33,761 nucleotides of DNA from Streptomyces hayashii. GTDB lineage: Bacteria; Actinomycetota; Actinomycetes; Streptomycetales; Streptomycetaceae. How positions within the stretch are numbered: the first letter of the stretch is position 1; each line of letters begins with the position of its first letter. Of this stretch, positions 1 through 6,942 are shown piece after piece. Below the pieces are notes generated by a model. It saw only the letters and a list, made by a program, of their open reading frames with translations. It did not search any database and was not told where the DNA came from. Location of the stretch: contig NZ_JAHHIU010000150.1 in assembly GCF_024539815.1 (NCBI RefSeq), positions 1 through 33,761 of the forward strand, read 5' to 3'. A program made the position numbers and the translations under genes.

Positions 1-62
1 ACCAGGGGGGAAGCGGGACCAGGGGGACCGAGGGGACCGAGGGGGAGGAGCGACGCACTGCC

Positions 63-1796
63 ATGGGTGAGGTCTTCGCCGCACGGTACGAACTGGCCGA
101 CCCGATCGGCCGGGGAGGGGTCGGCGCGGTCTGGCGCGCCTGGGACCACCGCCGACGCCGCTACGTGGCCGCCAAGGTGCTTCAGCAGAGCGACGCGCAC
201 GCGCTGCTGCGCTTCGTGCGCGAGCAGGCGCTGCGGATCGACCATCCCCATGTGCTCGCCCCCGCCAGCTGGGCCGCCGACGACGACAAGGTCCTGTTCA
301 CGATGGACCTGGTCGCGGGGGGTTCGCTGGTCCACCTCGTCAACGACTACGGGCCGCTGCCGCCGGTGTTCGTGTGCACCCTGCTCGATCAGTTGCTCGC
401 CGGGCTCACCGCGGTCCACGCGGAAGGCGTCGTGCACCGTGACATCAAACCGGCCAACATCCTGCTGGAGGCCACCGGCACGGGCCGGCCGCGCCTGCGG
501 CTCTCCGACTTCGGCATCGCGATGCGGCTGGGCGAGCCTCGCCTGACCGACACCAACCTCGTGGTGGGGACGCCCGGTTACCTCGCGCCGGAGCAGATGC
601 TGGGCGCCGATCCGGACTTCCCCGCCGACCTGTTCGCCGTCGGCCTGGTGGCGCTGTACCTGCTGGAAGGCGCCAAACCGGACGCCAAGGCGCTCGTGCA
701 GTACTTCACGGAACACGGGACGCCGAGCGCCCCCAAGACCGTTCCGGAGCCGCTCTGGCAGGTGGTGGCCACCCTCCTGCAACCGGATCCGCAGGCACGA
801 TTCCGTTCGGCCACGGGGGCGCGCAAGGCGCTCGCCGCCGCCGTCGAACTGCTGCCCGAGCCGGGCCCGGACGACGAGATGATCGAGATCTTCGACCAAC
901 TGGGGCCTCTCCCGCCGGGGTTCGGTCCCGAAGGTCCCTCCGCCTCCACGCGGGGCGCCGCCTCCCCGCTCACCCGGCCCGGCGTCGCCGACGGGGCCGT
1001 CCCCGGCACGGCCCGTCCGGACGCCGGATCTCTGCCCTTGCGGCCGGAAACGATCGCCCCCGGGTCGGCCCCCAGGGGCAACGGATCCCTTTCCTCCGGT
1101 ACGGCGTGGCCCGGCACCGGCGCTCCGGCCGAGCCCGGTTCCGGTACGGGTGCAAACACCGGCACAAGCACAGATATGGGCACGGGAACGGGCGCGGGTA
1201 CGGATACGGGATTCGATGCCCGGGCCGACAGCAGCACCGGTTCCGGTTCGGCGTGGCCCGGCACCGACTCCGTGCCGGTCGACCCACGGCGGGCAAGGCA
1301 TCCCTCCATGTCGGACACCGGAAGCTTCCACCTGCCGCCGCCGCAGCCGACGGGAACCTCCTCCCCCGCGCCGACGCACACGCCGGCGCAGCCCGCCGTG
1401 CCCCGGCCGCCCGCGTACGCACCGCCACCCGCGCCCCTGCCGGCCGCACCGCACGCCCCCCAGGGCTCCCCTGCCCCGTCCTACGCGCCTGAGCCGACGT
1501 TCGCGCTGCCCTCCCAGGGCGGCCACCACCCGGACTCCTCCACCGCCTCGTACACCGCACAGGACCCGGGTAGCCCTCAGCCCCCGCAGTCACCCCAGTC
1601 CTCGCAGACCTCTCAAGCCCCACAGTTCGGGCAGGTCTCGCAGGTCTCGCAGGCCTCGCAGCACGGTAGACGTCGACGAGGGCACCGTGCCGTGCGCCGT
1701 GAGCGCTCCGGGCCGCCCGTCAAGGTCGCGGTGCCGATGCTGCTCCTCGCGCTGGCCTGCTACGCCGTGGGGTTCTGGGCGTTGGCGCGGATCTGA
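63..1796 (+). CDS. Membrane-anchored serine/threonine protein kinase
   Basis: A 577-residue Hanks-type kinase that should phosphorylate Ser/Thr on cytoplasmic substrates, which cannot be named from sequence. Visible motifs are a glycine loop GRGGVG (residues 16-21), catalytic Lys in VAAKV (K38), HRDIKPAN (125-132), DFG (149-151), GTPGYLAPEQ (169-178), and a normal C-lobe to about residue 265. All catalytic residues are present, so it looks active. A roughly 280-residue low-complexity linker follows (Ala/Pro/Gly/Thr-rich, then a Gln/Ser repeat stretch), then a basic patch and one hydrophobic helix (about 553-575) at the extreme C-terminus. There are no PASTA repeats and almost no extracellular part, so it is unlike PknB and more like an orphan kinase with an internal sensor or partner. 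A GGAGGAG tract lies 12 nt before the ATG. Its 3' end overlaps the convergent downstream gene by 37 bp. Confidence 0.93.
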   Translation: MGEVFAARYELADPIGRGGVGAVWRAWDHRRRRYVAAKVLQQSDAHALLRFVREQALRIDHPHVLAPASWAADDDKVLFTMDLVAGGSLVHLVNDYGPLPPVFVCTLLDQLLAGLTAVHAEGVVHRDIKPANILLEATGTGRPRLRLSDFGIAMRLGEPRLTDTNLVVGTPGYLAPEQMLGADPDFPADLFAVGLVALYLLEGAKPDAKALVQYFTEHGTPSAPKTVPEPLWQVVATLLQPDPQARFRSATGARKALAAAVELLPEPGPDDEMIEIFDQLGPLPPGFGPEGPSASTRGAASPLTRPGVADGAVPGTARPDAGSLPLRPETIAPGSAPRGNGSLSSGTAWPGTGAPAEPGSGTGANTGTSTDMGTGTGAGTDTGFDARADSSTGSGSAWPGTDSVPVDPRRARHPSMSDTGSFHLPPPQPTGTSSPAPTHTPAQPAVPRPPAYAPPPAPLPAAPHAPQGSPAPSYAPEPTFALPSQGGHHPDSSTASYTAQDPGSPQPPQSPQSSQTSQAPQFGQVSQVSQASQHGRRRRGHRAVRRERSGPPVKVAVPMLLLALACYAVGFWALARI

Positions 1797-3316
1797 GCCG
1801 CGGCCCTGCGCCGAGCGGTCAGCGTCCAGGCGCCGAGCACCGCCAGCAGCACGCTTCCGGCGCCGATGCCGCCCACGGCGACCGCCTTCATCGCGGGGTC
1901 CCCGTCCGGCGCGCCACCGCCTCCTGAGGCTGCACCGCTCGTCAGACCCGGCCCCGCCGCGAGCTCGGGATCGCGCGGGCCGACGTCGAAGAACCCGCGC
2001 GGCGCCGACCGCCCGGCGTAGCCCGGGGCGGCCTGTGTGCTCCCGTCGACCCGTACGCGCAGGGTCAGCCCGTAGGGGCCCGCGCCGAAGCGCTCGCCGA
2101 CCTGGGCGGCAAGGTGCACCACGAGGTAGTAGGAGCCGGCGAACCGCAGTGCCTTCGTCGCGCTCGCGGACGCGTACCGGTTGACGTACCTGACCGGCGG
2201 TACGGGCGCCAGCGCGGCCGACTTCTGACGGCCGCCGTAGCCGACGCTCGCGTCCTTGACCTCGGCTCGCACCGGGCTGTAGAGGGTCATGTCCAGGGCG
2301 TCGACCACATACCCGGAGTCCTTGTCCGCGCTGCCCAGGTCGACGGAGGCGGACACCTGGCGGCCCCAGTCGAGGGGGACCTTGTAGAAGAGGGTCTGGC
2401 CGGGGACGATCTCGTCGCGCCAGACGCCCTGTTCCACGGCCGTCGCCTTGGCGAAGCCGGCCCCGCCCCGTACGGCCACCGGCGTGCCGGTGGGCGGTGT
2501 GGGGGTGGCGGAGTCCCATTCCTCGGGCGCCTTCGTGGCGACCGCCCTGGTGAGCGCCGGCTCGGAGACGGGTGCGATCTCCAGCTCCCACGGCTCCTCA
2601 CCGGCACCGGTGCCAGTTCCCTCACCCGTTCCGGCGCTCGCTCCGGCTCTGGTCCTGGTGCGTTCGACGATGACGTAGTACGTCCCGCCCCCCTGGCACG
2701 TCCCCCTGCCCGGCAGAAGCTCGCGTGCGCCCCAGGCCGTGATCGGCTGCGGGCTCTTGGACGCTCCGACGATCGCCGAGTCGCGTGAACAGGGGGTGCT
2801 GTCGGCGTCCTGCACGGAGACGCTGATCCCGTCGCCGACGGCGAGCTTCGTTCCCGCGCGCGGGATGGCCGTCACGGCGACGTAGACGTTGGAGACGTCG
2901 TCGAGTTCGAGCCGGAAGTAGGCCTTCGCGGTCTCTCCCTCCGTCCCTGCTCCCTGTCCTCGTCCCTCCCCTTGTCCCTCTTCTTGTCCTTGCCCCCGAC
3001 TCTGTCCCTGGCTCTGTCCCTGGCTTTCGTCAGGGTTCTGGCCCTCGCTTGCGGTCCGGGAGGGAAGGGAGAGGGAGCTCCGGTAGGTCGCGCCGGGTTC
3101 GAGCCCTGCGGCCCCGGTGGTGCCCGTGGCCGCCTGGACGGTGCGGACGTCGTCGGAGAAGGCGTACGCCGTGACGTCCGGCGCGGCCACGGCGGCCAGT
3201 CCGGGCGGCACCGCCGATGACACGCAGAGCGCCGCGCCCACAGCCGCGATCCGTACGGCGGCTCGCCACCCGGCGACCCCACGCCGTCCGCTTCGCCGCC
3301 CCGCACGCCGGCCCAT
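1760..3316 (-). CDS. Exported, C-terminally membrane-anchored protein of unknown function
   Basis: A 518-residue protein from the ATG at 3316, preceded by a GGGGGCGGGG tract; an in-frame longer start at 3379 adds 21 residues before a basic n-region and is less likely. The N-terminus is a signal peptide: Arg-rich start, hydrophobic core and a cleavage-like AVAA-PD. The mature part holds a GQGQ/GEGRGQG low-complexity tract, then two beta-rich segments with wording such as AKAYFRLELDD and QTLFYKVPLDWG, which resemble bacterial pre-peptidase C-terminal beta-sandwiches. This is only a resemblance. A single membrane helix and an Arg-rich tail (TARRRAAA) end the protein, so most of it lies outside the cell. 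Its 3' end overlaps that of the convergent kinase, which suggests local co-inheritance but does not prove a shared function. I do not recognise a named family. Confidence 0.85.
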   Translation of the reverse strand: MGRRAGRRSGRRGVAGWRAAVRIAAVGAALCVSSAVPPGLAAVAAPDVTAYAFSDDVRTVQAATGTTGAAGLEPGATYRSSLSLPSRTASEGQNPDESQGQSQGQSRGQGQEEGQGEGRGQGAGTEGETAKAYFRLELDDVSNVYVAVTAIPRAGTKLAVGDGISVSVQDADSTPCSRDSAIVGASKSPQPITAWGARELLPGRGTCQGGGTYYVIVERTRTRAGASAGTGEGTGTGAGEEPWELEIAPVSEPALTRAVATKAPEEWDSATPTPPTGTPVAVRGGAGFAKATAVEQGVWRDEIVPGQTLFYKVPLDWGRQVSASVDLGSADKDSGYVVDALDMTLYSPVRAEVKDASVGYGGRQKSAALAPVPPVRYVNRYASASATKALRFAGSYYLVVHLAAQVGERFGAGPYGLTLRVRVDGSTQAAPGYAGRSAPRGFFDVGPRDPELAAGPGLTSGAASGGGGAPDGDPAMKAVAVGGIGAGSVLLAVLGAWTLTARRRAAAQIRANAQNPTA

Positions 3317-3454
3317 CGACCCCGCCCCCTCGCCTTCGACCGAACGTGGGCCATCCTGCCCCGCCCGCGCCCACGGCACCCGTGCATTGCGTGCGAGCGT
3401 CCGAAAAGCCCGCCTCTAACCCTGCTCGGACGCTCGTGCAACACAGAACACAAA

Positions 3455-3480
3455 ACCCCGACCGCTACGGCGGCCGGGGT
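3455..3480 (-). terminator. Intrinsic terminator downstream of the DLW-39 gene
   Basis: An 11-bp stem with one internal mismatch (ACCCCG and inner CCGC paired with GCGG and CGGGGT) lies 25 nt beyond the stop at 3505. On the minus strand it is followed by TTTTGTGTT, a good T-tract for this GC content. Confidence 0.75.
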
Positions 3481-3504
3481 CTGCTCAGTCTTCGGTATCG
3501 ATAC

Positions 3505-3633
3505 TCACGAACCCGTGGGCACGGAGTCAGTCGCCTCCGTCCACAGATCCTGCTCGGCGCGATCCGCCTGGATCTGGCGGTACACGAGGAGCCCGCCGAT
3601 AGCGGCCAGTGCGACCAGGAGAAGCTTCTTCAC
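3505..3633 (-). CDS. DLW-39 family small membrane peptide
   Basis: A 42-residue protein read from the GTG at 3633, with GAGG eight bases upstream. A longer in-frame reading to 3786 adds a basic, unconserved-looking leader and runs through the promoter, so I reject that start. The peptide begins VKKLLLVALAAIGGLLVYRQ, one short membrane-spanning or signal-anchor segment. It then has the soluble tail QADRAEQDLWTEATDSV, containing the DLW motif (residues 29-31) that names the family. The family is found in actinobacteria near gyrA and DUF3566 genes, as here, and has no known function. A clean -10 element and a strong terminator flank it, so it is probably monocistronic. Confidence 0.85.
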   Translation of the reverse strand: MKKLLLVALAAIGGLLVYRQIQADRAEQDLWTEATDSVPTGS

Positions 3634-3980
3634 CGCGCGACCTCGTCTTTCCTTGACGTTGGGGACCTCTGGCGCCCGACTATACACACCGACCGATACC
3701 GATCGGTGACCTGCGTCCCGCCCCAACTCCCGCCTTCGGCAGTGCAGTAGGAGCGGTCGGCGCCGTTCCGATCGGAGGGTGATCACACCTCCACAGAGGG
3801 TGATTTTCGCCCGACATCATCGCTGAAGCACCAGCTTCTCCCGCTTTCCGCCCTCTTGCGGCCATCCGGGTGGTGTTCATCAGAACAACGCCACGCCGCG
3901 AGCGTCGGTCCACCACTTCGCGACGTCCATACACATCATGAGGAAAGTACGCAAATCGCCCAACCCGAAAGTGAGGGGCC
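3634..3980. other. Intergenic region between divergent DLW-39 and small exported protein genes
   Basis: These 347 bases hold the candidate DLW-39 promoter (3679-3710) and an imperfect palindrome GGAGGGTGATCACACCTCC (3774-3792), followed by a further half-site AGAGGGTGAT (3795-3804). There is also a small hairpin GAAGC-ACCA-GCTTC near 3823. I see no coding potential. Confidence 0.5.
3679..3710 (-). promoter_or_regulatory. Candidate DLW-39 promoter with overlapping operator-like repeats
   Basis: On the minus strand, TATAGT (3684-3679) is a near-ideal -10 hexamer 46 bases before the GTG at 3633. No standard -35 is visible. The -35 area is instead filled by ACCGATCGGT (a perfect 10-bp palindrome, 3698-3707) and by repeats of ATCGGT/TCGGT, and CACCGA...TCGGTG (3687-3692 and 3703-3708) also pair. 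This looks like a regulator-dependent promoter. Confidence 0.5.
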
Positions 3981-4346
3981 ATGACCGACAACCGGGTCAT
4001 GAAGCTGTGGACCGCCGTCGTCACCGCCGTTCTGGCGCTGTGCACGGCGCTCGGACTGATCACGACGACCGCCGCCACGGCGACGGCGCTGACCGAGCCG
4101 GCGCACACCGGCGAGAGCGCGAGCACCGCGCACACGCCGGCCTGGCCGACGGCCTCGTCGCCGTGGCTCGGGTCCCAGGCCCGCTCACTTCCGCCCACGA
4201 TGAAGCAGCGCATCCGCGCCGAGGCCCACGGCAAGTCCCCCAGCTGCCGTCACCGCGGCCTCCCCGACACGGAGCAGGCCGAGCAGAGCGCGTCCTCCTG
4301 CGAGCCGGCCGACCTCGCCGAACCGGCCGTCCCCCTCCAGCGCTGA
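3981..4346 (+). CDS. Small exported or single-pass membrane protein
   Basis: A 121-residue protein with GAGGGG just upstream of its ATG. After a short charged start, residues 7-33 form a hydrophobic helix (WTAVVTAVLALCTALGLITT) that could be a signal peptide or anchor. The remainder is Ala/Ser/Thr/Pro-rich with two late cysteines (CRHRG and SSCEP), which might form a disulfide outside the cell. It may correspond to the Streptomyces DUF6344 family known from this part of the chromosome, but I cannot confirm that from sequence alone. It stands alone, divergent from DLW-39 and convergent with the LAXTG gene. Confidence 0.72.
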   Translation: MTDNRVMKLWTAVVTAVLALCTALGLITTTAATATALTEPAHTGESASTAHTPAWPTASSPWLGSQARSLPPTMKQRIRAEAHGKSPSCRHRGLPDTEQAEQSASSCEPADLAEPAVPLQR

Positions 4347-4544
4347 GCCCCCCGGGCGTCCTCGACCCCGACGTAGACGTAACGGCGAACCTGCGTACAG
4401 CCCGCACGGACAGGCCCGGCAGCTCCCTCAGGAGCACCCGGGCCTTCGCCACGTCCGCCACCTCGCGCCCCGCCCACCGACGGCCGGGGCTGATGTCCGT
4501 CTCTCACGCCCTCCGTCCAGGAGGGGGCGGGCGGCCGTCGACGG

Positions 4545-5222
4545 TCAGTGCCGGGCGGCTGCCGTACGGCGTCGCGACGCGAACAGCACACCTGCGCCGG
4601 CCGTGATCACCACGGCGGCGGATCCGACGATGAGAGCGGTGTCGCTGCCGCCTCCGGTCGCGGCGAGTCCGTTGCCGGCGGCCGGCGAGGGCGCGGACGT
4701 CGAGGGCGCCGGGGACGTCGGGGCCGCGGGTGCGGCGGCCGAAGAGGAGGGCGTCGCGGAGGCGGCCGGAGACGTCGAGGGGGCCGCTCCGGTCGGGGTG
4801 TCGGAGGGGTGGGAGGAACTGGCCACCACGCACGGGGTGTCGGGGGAGATCGGCAGGTCCGTCAACAGCTCTTCGTGGACGTCGCCCGCCGTGACGTAGA
4901 TGTTCCACTGGTAGCCCTGCAACCACGGCACCAGGACCGTCGTGCTCGCACCGGCCGCGGTGGGGTGCTCGATGCGCCCGGTGCCGAGGGTCTCGCCATC
5001 GCTGCCGACCGCCATCCGTATCCGCACGGTGATGTCCGCGGGCGTGCCGGAGGGGTCCTTGTCCGTGACCGTGATGGCGGCCCGGGCCTCGCCCGTGCCG
5101 GTGTCGCATGTCGCCTTCGCGGTGAAGTCGCTGATGTCGGACGCGTAGGCGCTTCCGGAGGCCAGGAACACGGCAGCTGTCGCGGTCACACCAGCAGCTA
5201 TGACGGCACGCTTGAACATCAC
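4545..5222 (-). CDS. LAXTG-anchored cell-surface protein (sortase E-type substrate)
   Basis: A 225-residue secreted protein. The start is either GTG 5222 or the adjacent ATG 5219, both served by GGGGAGGG. A signal peptide (KRAVIAAGVTATAAVFLASGSAYA) ends in AYA-SD. Residues about 30-132 form a compact domain with two cysteines (in KATCDT and DTPCVV) that probably pair. A Ser/Ala/Pro/Thr wall-spanning linker follows, then the sorting signal LAATG, a hydrophobic helix and the positive tail RRRTAAARH. LAXTG is the motif of class E sortases in high-GC Gram-positives, so the protein should be cleaved after Thr and linked to the wall. No sortase gene is nearby. The ligand or structural role is unknown. 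Confidence 0.88.
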   Translation of the reverse strand: MMFKRAVIAAGVTATAAVFLASGSAYASDISDFTAKATCDTGTGEARAAITVTDKDPSGTPADITVRIRMAVGSDGETLGTGRIEHPTAAGASTTVLVPWLQGYQWNIYVTAGDVHEELLTDLPISPDTPCVVASSSHPSDTPTGAAPSTSPAASATPSSSAAAPAAPTSPAPSTSAPSPAAGNGLAATGGGSDTALIVGSAAVVITAGAGVLFASRRRTAAARH

Positions 5223-5413
5223 GGGTCCCTCCCCAGGGAACGTTCACGAAAGGTGCCCGGATCCGGGTCCCCGTTCGCCGCGGGGCACACCCGCGGAACG
5301 CTTCGAGGGGCCGCAAGCCCGATCGGAGCGGCTCATCATCGCACCCTGGCGATCCGTCACCGCATCTGCCCCCGGCTGAGAGATGTCAGCGACTGATGCA
5401 GTCCTGACGACGT

Positions 5414-5713
5414 CTAAAGACCCAGCCCGCCTACGACGGACAGCTCCTGCCTGGTGAACTCTCCCGTCAGCAGCGGCATCGCCGTACCGATGGCAGCCTT
5501 TGTCTCCGGCAGCTCCAGCGAGGCATCGTGCTGTCCCTTGCTCTGCCAGACCTCGGTCACCCAGATCGTCACGTCATCGTCGTCGGACACGCTGACGACG
5601 TAGAGGTGGCATCCCGCCTCGCGGAGACCGTCCACACCACTCAGCAGAATGGAGACGACTTCGTCGCGGGAACCGGGCTGGGTTTTCATCGAGGCGATGT
5701 AGCCGTAAGTCAT
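5414..5713 (-). CDS. Antibiotic biosynthesis monooxygenase (ABM) domain protein
   Basis: A 99-residue single-domain protein from the ATG at 5713, with an ideal AAGGAG upstream. The longer open frame runs backward through the tRNA terminator and tRNA-Ile, so it is not the gene. The pattern YGYIASMKTQPGSRDEVVSI, then HLYVVSVSDDDDVTIWVTEVW, then TGEFTRQEL fits the dimeric ferredoxin-like ABM fold (YgiN/quinol monooxygenase type). These act on quinones or polyketides without cofactor, or only bind small ligands. No biosynthetic cluster is nearby, so a housekeeping quinone or stress role is more likely than antibiotic synthesis. An 8-bp tandem repeat array lies upstream. Confidence 0.82.
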   Translation of the reverse strand: MTYGYIASMKTQPGSRDEVVSILLSGVDGLREAGCHLYVVSVSDDDDVTIWVTEVWQSKGQHDASLELPETKAAIGTAMPLLTGEFTRQELSVVGGLGL

Positions 5714-5814
5714 CGTTGACTCCTTCTCCCGACCGGCGTGAAAGACACCCGGCCAAGCTCGTGGGGGACAGTGAGCGGGGCTGTGACGCTGCTTGCAGAA
5801 CTGCTGGAGGACCC

Positions 5815-5854
5815 GCTGACCCGCTGACCGGCTGATCGGCTGACCGGCTGACCG
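5815..5854. repeat. 8-bp tandem repeat, five units
   Basis: Five head-to-tail copies of GCTGACCG (GCTGACCC, GCTGACCG, GCTGATCG, GCTGACCG, GCTGACCG) lie between the ABM gene and the tRNA-Ile terminator. They differ by one base in two units. Confidence 0.85.
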
Positions 5855-5893
5855 CGGCCGTTCGCCGCCGTTGGTGTGAGCCATGGGTGTCAA

Positions 5894-5924
5894 AAGGCCC
5901 CCGGACCGATGGTCCGGGGGCCTT
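5894..5924 (-). terminator. Intrinsic terminator of tRNA-Ile
   Basis: A perfect 14-bp stem (AAGGCCCCCGGACC with its complement) closes a GAT loop. It begins six bases past the tRNA 3' end and is followed on the minus strand by TTG. Confidence 0.9.
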
Positions 5925-5929
5925 CTGGC

Positions 5930-6006
5930 TGGTGGGGCTAACAGGATTTGAACCTGTGGCCTCATCCTTATCAGGGATGCGCTCTAACCAACTGAGCTAT
6001 AGCCCC
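5930..6006 (-). tRNA. tRNA-Ile (anticodon GAT)
   Basis: On the minus strand the cloverleaf is complete. The acceptor 5' strand is GGGGCTA, the D arm reads AGCTCAGTTGGTTAGAGCG, and the anticodon stem-loop is CATCC-CTGATAA-GGATG with GAT at the anticodon. The T arm contains GGTTCAAATCC, and a CCA end is encoded at 5932-5930. Without CCA it is 74 nt. A tRNA-Ile next to gyrA/DUF3566 is the usual order in Streptomyces; I see no adjacent tRNA-Ala in this window. Confidence 0.97.
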
Positions 6007-6129
6007 GCCGCGCTGTGCGGTGTGTGTCCCGCGCGCTGACTCCTGAAGATTAGCGCACGACCTGGGCAGTCCCAAAATCGATAGTCGCGGGGGTCTCCAC
6101 GGGGGTGCGCGGCCGCCGGTGCGGCCGGG

Positions 6130-6924
6130 TCACTCGTCCTCGGCCAGGGTCAGTTCGACGCCGCCGACGAAGCCCGCGGAGAGGTTGTAGATGAAGGCGC
6201 CGAGGGTCGCCAGGGCCGTCGCGAGGACGACGTCGATGACCGCGATGATCGCCGTGAACATCAGGACGTGGGGGAGCGACAGGAACGACTGGAGGTCGAA
6301 GCCGTTCGACTCGTTGGAGCCGGTCGCCTCCGAGATGGTGCCGCCGACCGTCGAGAAGACGCCCATCGCGTCCATGACCATCCACAGCACCGCGGACGCG
6401 ACGATCGTGCAGATGCCCAGGGCGATGGAGAGCAGGAAGCTGACCTTCATGACCGACCACGGGTCTGCCTTGGCCACGCGCAGCCGCGCCTTGCGCACGC
6501 GGGGCGCCGTGCGGGCGCCGGTCCGCGGCCGGCGTACCGCGCCGGCCGTCGCCGGGGCCGCCTGGGGCGGGTAGGCCTGCGGCGGGTGGTAGGGACCGGT
6601 GGGCTGCTGCGGCTGCCGCTCACCGGGCAGCGGCGACGCCTCGGGCTGTTTGGCCTGTGCGCCTCGGGTGTCCGTCACGGTTCCCCCCTGGGATCCCTTC
6701 GAGCCTTGTGTGTCGGTCGAGGGCGAGGGGGAGGAGGGCGAGCCGGCCACGGGCGCCTTGATGGCCTTCAGCTGGGTCGTGTGGGTGTCCGCCGCACGAC
6801 CCTCGGCGCCCGCCGCGCCCCGCGCGTCGGTCGTACGCGCGTCCCCCTCGGACGCGGCGGAGCCACGGCCGCCGCCGCTCTTGTCCGTACCGGCAGACGT
6901 ACCGGCGCCCGTGGCTCCGCTCAC
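6130..6924 (-). CDS. DUF3566 membrane protein, gyrA-linked
   Basis: A 264-residue protein from the GTG at 6924 with AGGAG upstream, only 18 bases after the gyrA stop, so very likely cotranscribed with gyrBA. The first 140 residues are a disordered Ser/Gly/Thr/Pro-rich cytoplasmic stretch. The conserved part begins near RKARLRVAKADPWSVMKVSF and contains two long hydrophobic helices (LSIALGICTIVASAVLWMVM and LMFTAIIAVIDVVLATALAT), ending FIYNLSAGFVGGVELTLAED. This matches DUF3566, which sits beside gyrA across actinobacteria, including the Rv0007 position in mycobacteria. Its function is not known; the linkage suggests a role in division or envelope growth, but nothing here proves it. Confidence 0.9.
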   Translation of the reverse strand: MSGATGAGTSAGTDKSGGGRGSAASEGDARTTDARGAAGAEGRAADTHTTQLKAIKAPVAGSPSSPSPSTDTQGSKGSQGGTVTDTRGAQAKQPEASPLPGERQPQQPTGPYHPPQAYPPQAAPATAGAVRRPRTGARTAPRVRKARLRVAKADPWSVMKVSFLLSIALGICTIVASAVLWMVMDAMGVFSTVGGTISEATGSNESNGFDLQSFLSLPHVLMFTAIIAVIDVVLATALATLGAFIYNLSAGFVGGVELTLAEDE

Positions 6925-6942
6925 GATGACTCACTCCTCGTG

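Noticed and set aside
3090..3110. A GGTTCGA-like tRNA T-loop word (gggttcgagcc)
   Set aside because: No acceptor or anticodon stems surround it, and it lies inside the exported-protein gene.
5714..5965. N-terminal extension of the ABM gene
   Set aside because: It would translate part of tRNA-Ile and its terminator, while an ideal RBS precedes the ATG at 5713.
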